Shown here piece by piece: positions 41,137-54,175 of a stretch of DNA of 64,000 bases (its first letter is position 1; each line of letters opens with the position of its first letter). A model generated the notes under the pieces. It searched no databases, had not been told where the DNA came from, and saw only the letters and a list, made by a program, of their open reading frames with translations. Both the position numbers and the translations under genes were made by a program. Source of the DNA: Thelonectria olida. Its lineage: Eukaryota > Ascomycota > Sordariomycetes > Hypocreales > Nectriaceae. The stretch lies in the NCBI GenBank assembly GCA_020736575.1, contig JAGPYM010000015.1, forward strand, positions 868,001 through 932,000. The letters are read 5' to 3'.

Positions 41137-44029
41137 TGTACGGGAGAGTGGGCTGAGGCCCGGTCAAATTGTGAAGAGGTCTTGAAGACAGCGTAGTCAT
41201 GAATGGATTGACGTTGAGATGGGTTGAAATAACAAAGTGATAGCATGATAGTGATAGGCATTAGGGTGGCTGAGTCTGGGCAGCTGAACGATTGAGGTTG
41301 CGGCTTTTCCCAATTGAGCCCAAGAGAACGCCACCACAATTGTGACTGTTGTTACTCCGTTTCAATGCAGACAAGTCGTGCTGCAACCTCAAAACATGGA
41401 GAGATCAATCTCGACATTCCCATGGCATCCTGGTTGTGCGGCTTTTCGGGGCTGAAACACGTGGTTTCTGGAATATTCAACCGAGAACGCGCCATCTTCT
41501 ACGCAAGTGACAGACGACTCGTCGAGGTCAAGCCCGATTATGAGAGTATGGAGCGCTGGAGGTACATCCAAGAAGTGGCAGATGGGTCCATAGAAGCCAG
41601 GTCGACCAATTTTGTGCAAACAATTGGGTATCATACTGGACCCGGATGATTGGAATGTCTCACCGGCTACTTCTTCGATCCGACGGCCGACTCCAGAGAC
41701 AACTTTCTCATCGTGGGTCTTGGATGCACATTGTGTGGCAAGCCTGCACTTAGCACTGGGTGATAATTAAATGATAAAGCTTACATAGATTGATCCCTTT
41801 GCCGGGGCGCTTTACTTATGCCCTGATGGCCGTGATTATACACCAGTAACGAGATTCATCACTCTAGGTTAGGTAACTATTTTGTGAAGCCTCGAGGCGG
41901 ATGGTATCAAGAAACGAGACCATCAGATGGGTGTCGGTGGAGGACGAGAAAAAACGTTGAAAGTGAATAAAGAACGCAACTGTATTCCCAAGCGAAATTT
42001 CCACAGACTCCCTTATTGCCTTCGTTCTGAATGCAGATGATGCAATTGAACTCTCATGATTATTGTTTGACAAGGTGCCAAGAATAAACAGAAACTGACC
42101 TCATCTTCAGCCGCGAAAACACCTCGCACATGGAGGCACGGATAGGTCGGCACAGCAGTCTCAATCTCACTGCGTAGACACTATAGACGCCTCACCTGAG
42201 CGAGATGCGGCTCGGGGACCCTGAATCCAGGGGCACGTCGTGGCCGGTGACTCTCTACAACGTCGTAAGTTCCGGCCGAGGAGAAGCTTGTTGCCGATCC
42301 ACATGGCGTCAATAACTCTATCAACATGCTTACTGAGTGGCCGAAGTGTCAGCCTTACGTGCCGTATTCTCTAGCATCTGTCAGGGGAACCCTCGCTCTC
42401 GGACTGGCCCCTCTTCTCCAATTGTGGCCGCTCCATTCGAGACAGCGGGTGTAATGACTCTCTGCAAGTGGTCTCCTCTTTGCCATTGCGCTGAACTCAA
42501 CTGCTCACAATATCTATCAATCACAAATTCTATTTCCGTCATCAGGGAAAGGTCCATGTACTCTATTTTTACGGTCACAGCCAACTTCTCAGCCCAAAGG
42601 CGGGCCGCGGTCCCTGCTAAGAAGCCTGAGGCGGTCGAGTTGTCCCCGAGACTAGCAACCAAGTCTAGACTGACTAGGTCTTACGTCTGCGAATTTGGTG
42701 AAGACCGGCGTGAAGCAAACTCAGGGACCTGCTGCCAGTTAGTTACCGGCCAGCGCCGCAGAGAGCTGAAGAGTTTCATTTCCCCCCATGACTTAAATTA
42801 TGTTTATGTACTGTTGATGATGGCGGTAATATGCAGGGGCTCTCGGATAACGGCTTCTCCCCTCGAATCAGAATCGCTCCTCGTCCCGTCGGGGATTGCT
42901 AGGCCAAGCCACGGCGCATTCGAATTCACACGCTTTACCCAAGAGGGGCTACCAACCCGCAGGCATCGCATTGGAAGTATCCGTATTCTCTACCTTCAAT
43001 GCTAGCCCACACAGCATTATGACAGTGGGTGAAGAAGCCGCCAACCCCTCCAATGCGCCGGTAGTTGGCCATCAGGGGGTTCCCAGTATTGAGTCTCCGC
43101 AGGCGTTACACTAAATCCTCATTCCGGTACTTGATTGGTTCATTTGAAATGCCTGGGCGGATGCAGCCCTGTAATGGCATTCTCTGCGAGTTAGTGGGAC
43201 CAAGTAGAAAGCACCGCAAACAATTGCATCTCGTATACGGAGTAAGGAGTGACAGACACGCCATGGCTTCAGCCCTCAATAGAGACAAAATGAGCACATT
43301 AGCCACGGCGGCAGACGCCCGTCTTGACTGGACAAACCTCTCAGCTCAGTCTATCGCAGCGAGTTAAATGCGAGGCACGCGAGACCGCGTACTTTTCCCC
43401 TGACACCCTCAATAGGGCTGAATCCTCAACGCTGCGACTGTCTTACCTACTCAGCCCCAGAGTCCTCCTCCCTATTCGGGAAAGGACACTACATAGATTT
43501 GCTGGGTGATCCAAGTCTGCCTTGACTTGGTCGCTCAGCTTCAGACGCTCGATCGTGAGTGGTTCATTCTAGGTAGCGCACTCAACTTCGCTTGTGACCG
43601 GCGCCAAGGCCCACATTGTGCCAGAAGGTGGCGGCGACAGAGCCGTTTGCTTTCTCGCTCTGGACCCTTTCTGCTTAGATCGGAGGAAGCGGCTGAAGCC
43701 CGAAGCGTGACTCTGCATCCTAAGATTATCTCCATCTTCAACCGGTGCAACTCCATGTGGAAACCGCGGCGGCTATCCAGGGAAGCCGGGCGAAGCCTCT
43801 CCCCTGATGGCGTACATGGACTCCCGCGGCTATCCAGGATGGATGGTAACTGTGATCTGACTATATAGACTTATAAGGAAAACGCATTTCCGCACGTCTT
43901 GCTGATCAGGCCTGTTTCCTCATCATAGTCACTCTTTCCACATTTCCGACCAGTTCCGATCTTTACTGTCGCGAGTCCCTTTATCTTTATACCGATCACT
44001 CTTTATGTCGGTTGGGACGACTATTAGCT
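41137..44029. other. 2.9 kb without a recognised gene
   Basis: Short frames only. One at 41314-41649 (111 codons) reads coding-like and can be continued by a shift at 41645 for ~45 codons, but I know no relative. A minus-strand frame at 42381-42662 is similarly unassigned. The final ~100 bases are CT-rich and are the leader of the protease gene. Confidence 0.4.
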
Positions 44030-47000
44030 ATGCTGTCCACTCTTTTCTCCCTCGCGGCCTTGCCAATCCTGGCACAGGCCATTAAGATTCCCGATGACAA
44101 CCGTCTCGTCCAAGAGCCAGGCCTCATTCGGTTCCCGCTCCGAGTTACTGAGGGTGCCCCGATCCTAACGAACATTACAAAACGACAGAACGACGTCGAC
44201 CTGAAGAGCCAGAAGACCGGGAACTTCTATAGTATCGACCTTGTGCTCGGGACTCCCGGCCAGAAGGTGAGCGTCAACTTCGACACTGGATCTTCAGAGC
44301 TCTGGGTCAACCCCATCTGCAGCAAGTCCAATGACCCGGACTTCTGCAACTCTTTTGGCCGCTTCACACAGAGCAGCTCTTTTGCATCTCTCGGTGTGCA
44401 GGGCAGTGTCACCTATGGAACTGGCTATGTCGACTTTGACTATGGCTACGACTATGTTGCCCTTGGACGTGAGTATCCCCCGCTGTCTTCGACAGAAGAA
44501 TGAGACTGACCCCAGTTGTATTGTAGCTGCCAAGATCAGCCAGCAGATTTTTGGCGTTGCGTATGACAGCGAGTTTGCCGTCGTGGGCATCATGGGCGCT
44601 GGGCCTGATCTGGGCGGGTGGAATAATGACTATCCGCTCCTGATTGACTCGTTGGCCCAGCAAGGCTTCACCAACAGCCGAGCTTTTAGCCTGGACATCC
44701 GATCTCTCGAGAGCAGTCGAGGTATGATACCCTTGGAGGTCCAGGGGACAAGTAGATACTGACAACGCTGCAGGCTCTGTCATTTTTGGTGGCATTGATA
44801 CCCGCAAGTACTCTGGCCATCTTGAGAAGCGTCCCATCGTTCCCGCCGATAGCTCTCCCGATGGCAATACTCGGTACAAATAATCCCGCGAACTTCTGAG
44901 ATGTATCTTCTAACCCGCGCGCAGCTACTGGGTCAACGTTGATGGTATTGCCCTTTCTCTCGGTGATGGATCCAAGAAGACCATCTTTTCCGAGGTGAAC
45001 GGTCTGACTGTCCTCCTCGACAGTGGCTACACCCTGAGCGCCTTGCCTGGTCCAATCTTCCAGCCCCTTGTTGACAACTTTCCTACTGCTAAGCCCATTC
45101 AAGGAACCAGGTACTATGAAGTTGACTGCAGTGTTGGTGACACGGAAGGGACCTTGGACTATACCTTCGGAGAGACTGTCATCAAGGTTCCCTACAACGA
45201 CTTCATCTGGCATCTATCCGGCGGCCTCTGCGTTTTAGGCGCTTTCCAGGATGACGGTTAGTATCTCTACATCCCAACAGAAGAGGAGGGCCCAGCTGCT
45301 CACTCCTTTATAGAGTTCCCCGTCCTGGGTGACACGTTCCTCCGAGCCGCGTACGTCGTCTACGACTGGGACAACGAGAACATCCATCTCGCAAATAACG
45401 AGGACTGCGGCTCCAACCTGGTTGCGATTGGCACCGGTCCAGACTCTGTTCCGTCTCTGGTCGGCGAGTGCAGAGTCGCTCAGACGACTACTACTGAACT
45501 CTCATCGACGACTACCACCACCACGACTTCAGCCGAGCCAACCACTACCTCGACAGAGGAGACCTCAACCGAGCCTACAAGCACACCGACGGAGACTCCA
45601 ACTGGAACTCCCACCGAGACTTCGACCGAGCCTACCACCACTCCAGTCGAGACGTCAACCCAGACTCCAGTTGAGACGTCAACTGGCACTCCAACCGAGA
45701 CAAGTGAGACTCCAGTCAAGACTTCAACTGAGACTCCAAACGGAACTCCAACGGAAACTCCAGGCGAGCCTTCAACTGGCACTCCAGCCGAGACCACAAC
45801 TCAGCCACCCGCTGAGACTTCAACCGAGCCTACTACAACACCAGAGGGGACACCAATTGAGACATCCACTGAAGTTTCAACCACGCCCACTACAACTCCA
45901 GGTTCTACAGGGACTCCAACTGATCCTACCACAGAAACCACGCCCCCGGCAGAGACGTCTACTGATTCGGTGACTGTGCCTACTTTGCCGACTGAAGGAA
46001 CTGTCACAGCCCCCACGGAGACTACACCAACCTTGCCGACTGAAGGAACTGTCACAGCCTCCACGGAGACTACACCAACCTTGCCGACTGAAGGAACTGT
46101 CACAGCCCCCACGGAGACTACACCAACCTTGCCGACTGAAGGAACTGTCACAGCCCCCACGGAGACTACACCAACCTTGCCGACTGAAGGAACTGTCACA
46201 GCCTCCACGGAGACTACACCAACCTTGCCGACTGAAGGAACTGTCACAGCCTCCACGGAGACTACACCAACCTTGCCGACTGAAGGAACTGTCACAGCCT
46301 CCACGGAGACTACACCAACCTTGCCGACTGAAGGAACTGTCACAGCTCCCACGGAGACTATACCGACTTTGCCAACTGAGGGCACCGTCACTGCCCCCAC
46401 GGACTCAGCTACGTCTAGCTGCTTGTCTTCGACTGATCATGATCGTTCGAGCGACTTGAGTACTGTCACTGCAGTGTCTTCCACCAAGTACTACAACGTG
46501 CCTGGTGCCCCAACTACCGTACCAGGGACAACCGTTCCGGTGACTCTGACCTCGACCATCAAGTCCACTCAAGTCTACACTATCACCTCTTGTCCCCCAT
46601 CTGTTACCAATTGCCCGATTGGCTCTCTCACCACCAAAGTCATCACGTCTTATACCACCTACTGCCCCGAAGCAGACATGCCCAAGCCTCCGGTCACCAG
46701 CCTCACCTCCACGTACACTTCGACTCGGACATACACCATCACGGACTGCCCCGGCGAAGGACCTTGCCATAAAGGAGAGCTCACTACCGAGATCTACACC
46801 TCAACAACTCTCGTCCGTCCGGAGACTACTGCTACGTACACGGTTCACAAGACTATCTCCTGCGGCGGTGAGTCGGAGGGCTGCGTTCATGGCTCGAAGA
46901 CGATGGAGTATACTGTGACCATTAAGCCTGCGACCAAGAATGCGTATCCTACTTCGATCCCCGGCTGCTCGACCTGCACTTACCCGTCCAACGGCAAGGA

Positions 47001-47184
47001 CGCTACGTTCACCGCAGCGGCGTACTTCACCCCGACAGCCAAGGTGGCCACCGTCACCAGGGCGACGGCACACTCGACTTATGTCGAGCCAACTGGCCCT
47101 CCAGTGGTCACCGCTGGTGCCGCTTGGAATGCCCCGGGTGTCGCTGCTGTAGCTATGGGTGCTCTGTTTGCGGCAGCTATCTAA
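44030..47184 (+). CDS. GPI-type (yapsin-like) aspartic protease with repeat stalk
   Basis: Five exons, 44030-44468, 44527-44721, 44774-44873, 44925-45256 and 45314-47184, give 978 residues in phase. The start is ATG 44030, opening a signal peptide (MLSTLFSLAALPILAQA). A propeptide ends in a Kex2-like TKR, then the pepsin fold begins. Catalytic Asp 1 lies in VNFDTGSSELWV and catalytic Asp 2 in TVLLDSGYTLSALPG. A Cys-containing flap insert (NPICSKSNDPDFCNSFG) is typical of yapsin/OpsB-like enzymes. The enzyme domain ends near residue 430. It is followed by a Thr/Ser/Pro stalk of ~170 residues, a nine-unit 16-residue repeat, three Cys-pair modules (SCPPSVTNCPIG, DCPGEGPCHKG, SCGGESEGCVHG) and a hydrophobic C-terminus (GVAAVAMGALFAAAI) fitting a GPI signal. 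It is probably a wall- or membrane-anchored protease, heavily O-glycosylated. Confidence 0.92.
45982..46413 (+). repeat. In-frame 48-bp tandem repeat, nine units
   Basis: Each unit encodes TLPTEGTVTAPTETTP or the variant with S in place of the first P after TVTA. Unit 8 ends ETIP and unit 9 ends TDSAT. Units 2-7 are nearly identical in DNA, so copy number is expected to vary between strains. The strand-reversed frame is also open across the array. Confidence 0.95.
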
Positions 47185-48725
47185 GGGATTAGCGTCGAAT
47201 TCTTTAAGACACTCTAGGTATGAGATGTAGCGAGCCCTGATGCGATTTTGGTAGATAGGCTGTCCGGGATACATTGCCCTTTGTGGTATAAAGCATCTGT
47301 TTTGTCAATATTACTATTCTTGGCTGTTTATTTGATACATAGTTTAATGAAGGCAGCCAAACACCTGTACTTCCTTACTACTTGACCAATAAATCATGCA
47401 TGTCTCCAGGTACCGAGGAGCCTATCGGAGGCTCAATAGCAGAATCCGCACTCTCGCCTGAGAACAGCATCGTACAGTGCAACTAGCCTGTTCATGAATT
47501 CTTGGCCCCATTATGACACATCTGGGAGGCATGATGCTTAAATACCTGCATGTGTTGACATCGGCTCACTGATACGCGTTGCGCCACTGACACGGAGATG
47601 ATTTACTTGTATAGAAACATGAAAGGCCTACAGCAGAAGAATGCTGAGATAGAGGACGAGTGTGATAATCGGATGGTTTCCATCGCCTATCTGGAGACAT
47701 TTGAGTTGCCATGGGTCTAGTTCCAGATGTCACTACGAATTCCGATGCGAAATGACAGGCTTATCACCTAGTTCAGCAGGAATAAACGGGATTGATCATG
47801 GCCGACCCAGCATACACGACTCCGATCATACGAGATAAGCAAGACCTAAGCATTGTTCCCGTGTGACCCATCTGTCGATATCAGTCAAGAAATCCGAAGC
47901 GTCTGAGCATTAAACAGGTGGTATGTTACTAATCTGAATTCCTGAGGGAAATAGTCCTCGAGTGCCACTCGTCTAGTCTAACTTGTTTGCACTGCATTTG
48001 TATAAGTCGGTGGCTTTCTAAAGTATTAAATCTAGCCGCCAAAATTCAGTTTTTTAAGAAACCACCAACTACAGATTACATCCTTTCGAGCGGCAGCGGG
48101 GCCAATTCTTCGATAGATTTTATTCGGGCTGGAAGAAGGGATCTAAGAGCCGGCTCCTGTTAAATACTTCAAAAAAAAAAAAAAATTTAGACTTGCCTAC
48201 GGAAAAACTGTGTTCTTTTGCCCTTGTGCGTGTTAGCAACTCGCCCTCGATGGAGCGGACAGCTGATATAATAGCTCCATGACCAGCCGACTCCCTCTTC
48301 TCAGGACCTTTTCCCTCCCAATAACCAAATCTCTTCCAGAACCAAAAAAAGCCATCGGCCCGTGAAGCTTGGACCAAAGGCACGATCTAGCCACGCTGAT
48401 CAAGCTGTTGCAAGGCGAATGGGGAGGTTGCTCCGGCACACCACACTCGCATTTTGGTCTAGTGCATCCGACTATTGAACGACTATCGACAACTTGGGAG
48501 GCTCAGATCACCCCTCGCATGACGCCGGTTCAGCCGCGGCGACGCCACGGACGCGATTTCAGAGCTGTCTTCCCAACCCCGCTTCAAGGGCGGCCGAATC
48601 GTTCGAGACCGTTCTGCCATGACAAGGGACCACCAGCACCTACCCCCGAACCTCCGTGAAGTTGAAGCAGTCTATCTGTTCACAATATGCACCGATAATA
48701 TAGCACTCACTCACCCTGTCTAGGC
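47185..48725. other. 1.5 kb intergenic with second dispersed-repeat copy
   Basis: No supported gene. It contains an A15 run (48171-48185) shortly before the repeat at 48216-48271. A plus frame at 48369-48659 has no domain and is probably leader of the RING gene. Confidence 0.45.
48216..48271 (+). repeat. Dispersed ~56-bp repeat, copy B
   Basis: Partner of 6301-6356 (49 of 56 identical). Here the variable sites read CG and GCGG where copy A has TA and ACAG, the direction expected if copy A had been mutated by C-to-T/G-to-A change. Confidence 0.8.
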
Positions 48726-51700
48726 ATGAGGAAGCTCGTCGCCAAGTTCAAGGGCAGTAGGGGCGGAGGAAAGGTGAGCAAGAAAGAGATCGTTCACGAC
48801 GACGACCACGACGACGAAGAAAGCCACAAGCAGGTCATCGAGTCGCCCAGACCGGCGCCGGCACCCCATCCCGTCTATGATCCGCAGTATAACAACCCTG
48901 TGTCGCCAGTTGAACCTCATGACGATGTCGGGACCTTCTCCGGGTTTGATTCATGGCTTTCGAGCTTCACACCAGATCCTCACAGCACGAACGTTGCTGA
49001 AATGCCGGTTCAGCCGGTGCATTCTCAGGTGTTGACTTTAGAAGGTTCTACCCGACTCGTTAGATAGTGTATTAGGAGTCAAGTCGTTCCTAACTATTAT
49101 ATGCGTCTAGGCTTCCCCCCTGGAGACTACATGAACCTCAGTCTTGGCGGACTCAGAAAACCCAGTCACGCACACAAGTTCAACGTCACGATCCGGGGAC
49201 CCTGGTACATTACGCTGAAACAGCTTCTCAAACTACTCAAGGACAACAACTACGAAGAACCCGTCTCTGCCAAGCACGCAGGCCTCGCCTTGCCTGACTG
49301 GAACCCCGACCATGCGATGCCCAAGGATTTCCAGATCTTGGCCGCTGATGGGCCGTCTTGCTATGACATGGACGCTGAATCAGGACTACTCATCAACAAA
49401 GACGAGCCAATCGGGCATTTCACTGAAAACCTGCGCCGGTTAATAATCCGGTGCAAAGACGATAAAGTTGTGGCCACATCGTTCCCCGCTGAGCTCGAGA
49501 TCAGCTTCAATCGGACTCTGAGACTGCCCGAGGATGGCCGACTGCACAATCAGCCGTCTGGCGTGAGTCGTATTCCCGTCATGAATATCGCCGGCATTTC
49601 GAAGAAGTTGCTCAGCTCAGGCAATGCCAGCTTGATGGATATGGCACGCAAGGGCGGCGTTTTCTTTCCCTTGTACCAACGAGAGGCCATGTTCCTATCC
49701 TTCAAAGCCACGAATGACAACTTCGCTGTGCGGCCCTTTGTCGGCGGGGTCAACGCGGTTTCAGGTCTTCCGTGGAATACACCGCCGCATCATCGTCCGT
49801 CGAAGCAGGATTATGTCTCCGTACCGCCGCAGGAGTACCTTGACGGCATCGCTGTCGGGCAAGAAACGGTCAAGCAGTTCATCGCCATGCCGTTAGGCTC
49901 AGGCTACTCCGTTGAGAAACAAGTCACGGGAAAGGAGGATGTCGGTGGGATGCAGCTTGAAATCATCCCAGGAAACCATTGGCATGTCAGTGCTCGGGGC
50001 GTCGAACAATTCTCTCCACACGAGACGGCCCGGAGGTTGGATGTGAGCTCGGTCGTCCTCAGCTGGGTCATCACTGACTGGCCGAGCCCAGGCTCCAAAG
50101 ACGAGACTGCCTTCGAAGAGTCTCGTAAAGCTAGCAAATGGATCCAGGAGCACCGTCCTGTTTACATGCGCCATCTATACTATTCACAGATCAACGAATA
50201 CTCCCAAACCGGCTATGGCTATCAGCAGCACAGTGTTCCTTCCAGGTCCGTACCATGGCGTCCCGGCGCTGATGTGTATATGACGGCAGTATATCGACTC
50301 AACTTGACGCTCGCATACGAGGAAGACGGCAATCACCGCACCATGCATGTTGAATGGCCACCTTGGTGGACCCTTCAAGCCTGCATTCTGGAACGATCAC
50401 AGGCTGGGGCCAAGATTATGGGCCATGACCTCGACGGCGAGAGGTTTATATTGTATTACCAGGGCAAAGGCCTGGGAGCTAGCACTCTCCAGGAGCAAGG
50501 CGTGGAAGACAACTCGATCATCCAAGTGACATTGAGGCATCCTCCTCAATCAACATATTCCGGAGGCTATTACGGCTCTGCGTACCATTCGGAACCGGTC
50601 CAGATGCCGTCGCCACCGCAGGAGCTGAACCAGGCATATCTCACGAACTCCGCTCCTCACTACTCGCAGCACCCTGGAAAATACTATGAACCATTGCCCC
50701 TGAGCGATGCTCCTCGGCCAAGCATCATGAGCGAGCTCGCCCATACGGCCGCGAACATCAAGGACTCGGCTGCGAGTGCGGTGTTTCCTTGGAAGAAACG
50801 TCGTTCGGCTCAGCCTCCGAGCTCGGGAGCAATGGGTGGCCCTCAGATGAGCTCTCCCCCGATGAGTACCCCTCAACAACAGATGAGCGCTCCTCAGCGG
50901 ATGAGTTCTCCTCCTCCAATGAGTGCGCGTCCTCCTCAGATGAGTGCCTCTCATCAGATGGCACCGCCCCCCATGATGCCCATGCCAGCGACAAACCCGT
51001 ACTCGTCTCCGCCAAGGTTTGATGCAGCGCCTCCTCCAATGGCTTCACCTCCGAATGCACCACGTCCTATGATGCCCTCGTCCATACTGCAGCAGGAAGC
51101 ATATGCGCCCTCTTCGCCTTCTGTATCCTCACCAGGGCGAACGTATTCGAATTCGCCGATGCCAGACACGCCCACCTCGTATGGCTCTACCCCAATGCAT
51201 AGTCCTCCGCCAGCTCAGTCTCACGCCCGACCGATAGAGTACGTGCTGTTATGCCCATTCTTCCTTTCATTCCAGTTGGCTGGAAGTCCCGATGTATAAT
51301 AGGCTGACCATTTATCCTCTCACAGTCAAACAGGTTGGGCGATGGGAATCGCTGCCGGCTCACGCATCCGCCAACTCATCAACAAGGATCCCTTCAGCGC
51401 AGCGGCTTGGTGCAAAGGCCGCGCAACGATTCTGAGCATTCAGATCCTAAACTCGGTTGCCTTTGAGAGACTCACGGGCATGCTAGCACCGCCATCGCCG
51501 ATTACGCCACAGATGTATAAGCACCAAGGACTGCCCTTCTTCGCCTCATATGGTGAGGGAGCAGACGTGGACGGAGGACACAATCTGGCCGGCGTTAGGA
51601 GCGTGGGTGAAGTTGACGCTGCGGGAGGCAATATTCAACTTGGAGCGAGCTTGAACAGTTCGTCAAAGGTTGGATGTACTTCTTGCGCAGTCATGCTGTG

Positions 51701-52082
51701 CGATTCAATGTGGGTTGCCCAGATTTCTCTAACCGAGCAGAATGTCTCCTGAACACGAACATCGATACTAACAATGAAATACAGTCTCCGCCCGTGCAAC
51801 CACACATTCTGTACACCCTGCATAACCCACTACATGACCTACGGAGACTCCCTTTTCTGCCGTATCTGCCAGACTCGCGCGACCAATCTCATTGGCTTCT
51901 CGGCGCCCATGGCCCTTCCCGGAGAAGACCGCGTCGATTTTAGCAGCACAAAGGTCATCACGACGGAGCCTTACGGGGGTGATTTGGGATTTCAGAGCAT
52001 CTACGAGCTGGATGGGGGGACGTATGTACCGCTACAGCAGGAAACTTTGCAACAACCGACGGCATATGAGCTGCCAGTCTAA
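48726..52082 (+). CDS. Large RING-finger protein with ubiquitin-like segment
   Basis: Four exons, 48726-49044, 49111-51238, 51326-51709 and 51785-52082, give 1042 residues in phase. An N-terminal basic/acid segment is followed (about residues 110-420) by a conserved block: FPPGDYMNLSLGGLRKPS, FFPLYQREAMFLSFKA and YVSVPPQEYLDGIAVGQETV. It continues QFIAMPLGSGYSVEKQVTG. This unit recurs in many fungal proteins of unknown role. Residues near 520-580 (ERFILYYQGKGL, then STLQEQGVEDNSIIQVTLR) resemble a ubiquitin-like beta-grasp. A long Ser/Met/Pro/Gln-rich stretch follows. The C-terminus, rebuilt by splicing, is a RING: CTSCAVMLCDSILRPCNHTF, then CTPCITHYM and FCRICQTR. The likely role is an E3 ubiquitin ligase with an unusual N-terminal module. 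It lies just upstream of HET gene 3. Confidence 0.82.
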
Positions 52083-52392
52083 GAGCCATGGTGTTACTAC
52101 TGATTGACGCATGCCTCTATTTTCTCCAGTTCAGTTCAAGCTATCATTCCTTCCCCTGCAATTTACTTCTGGAGGGTTGTATCTCATCCTAATTCGGTGC
52201 TCACCTGTGATATGAGCATCCAACTATTCTCACGCTGTACTGTTTTGGGAACGGGTGGCGGTGGCAGTGCCGGTCAGTTGTTCAACAAGGCAGACTCCAG
52301 TCTATAGCCATGACCGCAGGCCCATCGCTCTCTCTCTCAATGTCCGCGACATGTCTGAAGCAGCCCTAGATATAGGTACGTTTTGATGAAAA

Positions 52393-54175
52393 ATGCTCTG
52401 CCAACAATGCCAATCGATGCATTTCCACCGAGTCTCCCCAGCCTCCAGTGACTCGTTATACTGTGTTCTGCATTGGAGCAAGGAATCGTTTCTCGACTCC
52501 ATCACCAAGGGGTGCAGTTTCTGCGTTCTTATTTCCGCCGGCCTCGACATGAGCAAGAAGCCAGGTCCGCATTATAAAGAACCCGGAGATGCATTCGACG
52601 CTTTCATGGTCTTGCGAAGGAGCTGGGGTTCGGATTGGGTAGCCAAGGAGGGATCGGCCGCACTTTTCAAATCCGAGCCCGTCGACATGTCGAGCAAGGT
52701 TGGAAACGTCTATATCGATGTGATTGGCCCTGTTCCTGGTAAGGACTCATCGTTCTTCGAGTAGCTGCCACTGACTGAGTGCAGAGCGATACAGAATTGA
52801 CCTGACCTGGCCGTACCCAAAGGAAGTGGTCCGCGAGCGTAGCTCCTCTACAAGCCATAGCCAGTCGACAGTCGATGGAGACCCCTTGCACACTTGTGTT
52901 TACCATTCCATGGTATCTTCAGACGACAGCACCGGGTCCGCCGCCAACTTTGATCTCGCTAAGCAATGGCTTGCAGACTGCATTGCAAACCATCCTACCT
53001 GTAAGGTCGAGCCTCAGGAAATGGGCGGGAGCACCCTACCAGCCAGACTCATCAACGTGCAAGACCCTCACGCGCCCTATCTCCAAGTAATGAGCCAGAA
53101 GGATCTATCAGTGCAATACTGCGCCCTCAGCTACCGCTGGGGAGATGGTAAACGGTTCACGACTACTCGGGCTAACTACTCGGCATTTCAAACATTGATA
53201 CCGCCAAAGGAGATGCCGAAAACATTCCAGGACGCCATCTATGCTAGCCACATTCTAGAACTACAGTACGTCTGGATCGATGCCTTGTGTATTATCCAGG
53301 ATGATGCGAATGATGTTGCAAAGGAGATTGCAGGAATGGGCGGCGTGTACCGCAATGCACTATTGACACTCACAGCCGAAGGTGCGGCCAGCTCAAGTCA
53401 TGGCCTATTCTCAAAAAGAGATCCTCGCCGTACGCGACCTTGCGTCTTGCCGATGTCTGCGTCAGCTGAAGATGCAACCGTGTCAGGGGAGGTAACCGTC
53501 ACCGCGTCCCCTAGAGGCAGAGACTACTTGAGCAGTCGCGGGTGGGTACTGCAAGAAGCAGTCTTGTCTTCACGCAGCTTGGCCTTTGGAACGTCTTCCA
53601 TCTCATGGGCTTGCACTTCGAGCATTGCAACAGAGTCGCGACCAAACCCGAGGCCAATGAGGTCAGTGACTAGTGGTGATGGGCCTGAGATCCCAAGGCT
53701 GAGGCTGTGGCTTTACAACCGAGACTTGATGGTAGACAAAGCTTCGGAGCGAGATTATTGGCATCGCCTAAACCAATATGACGCCTGGTACAGGATCGTG
53801 GAGGACTTTACCGCGCGGAGCTTGACAGTCCACACCGACAGCCTGCCAGCCCTCGCGGGCCTGGCACAGGTCTTCTCAGAAAGCCACCAGACGCATTACA
53901 CGGCGGGGCTATGGAAAGAAGATCTCCAAATAGGCCTGGGATGGTATTTGGCAGCCGATAACACGGGTCGATCACAGACCAGCACCCCGTCACAACCAAC
54001 ATGGTCGTGGGTATCCGTTGGGCAGAATATGGTGTTGTTTCGAGACTGGCAAGCAAACTCAGTTCAGATTACAAAGGCCGGCGCACATGTCCTCGATGTC
54101 TCCTGCGGGCCTGTCCACCCGCTCATCCCCTTCGGCGAAGTGAAATGCGGCAAACTGGCCCTCAGAGCCCCTTGA
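52393..54175 (+). CDS. HET-domain protein 3, frameshifted near the 3' end
   Basis: Exons 52393-52738 and 52785-54175 (46-nt intron) give 578 residues. N-terminal Cys region MLCQQCQSMHFHRVSPASSD, then KGCSFCVLISAGLD. HET core: YCALSYRWGDGKRFTTTRAN, then LELQYVWIDALCIIQDDAND and SSRGWVLQEAVLSSRSLAFG. Post-HET: PSQPTWSWVSVGQNM. The frame ends LALRAP then TGA at 54173-54175. The +1 frame immediately resumes LKRGLLKWDWQYYT and stays open to 54696 with HET C-terminal character, so a single-base loss near 54170 has cut about 174 residues. No intron signals fit this junction. The HET domain itself is intact, so the short protein may still act. A sequencing error in the CCCC run is the alternative. 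Confidence 0.88.

Noticed and set aside
45480..46400. Long open frames on the minus strand (Val/Ser/Gly-rich)
   Set aside because: They mirror the Thr/Pro/Glu-rich repeat of the protease stalk; codon-repeat arrays keep reverse frames open by chance.
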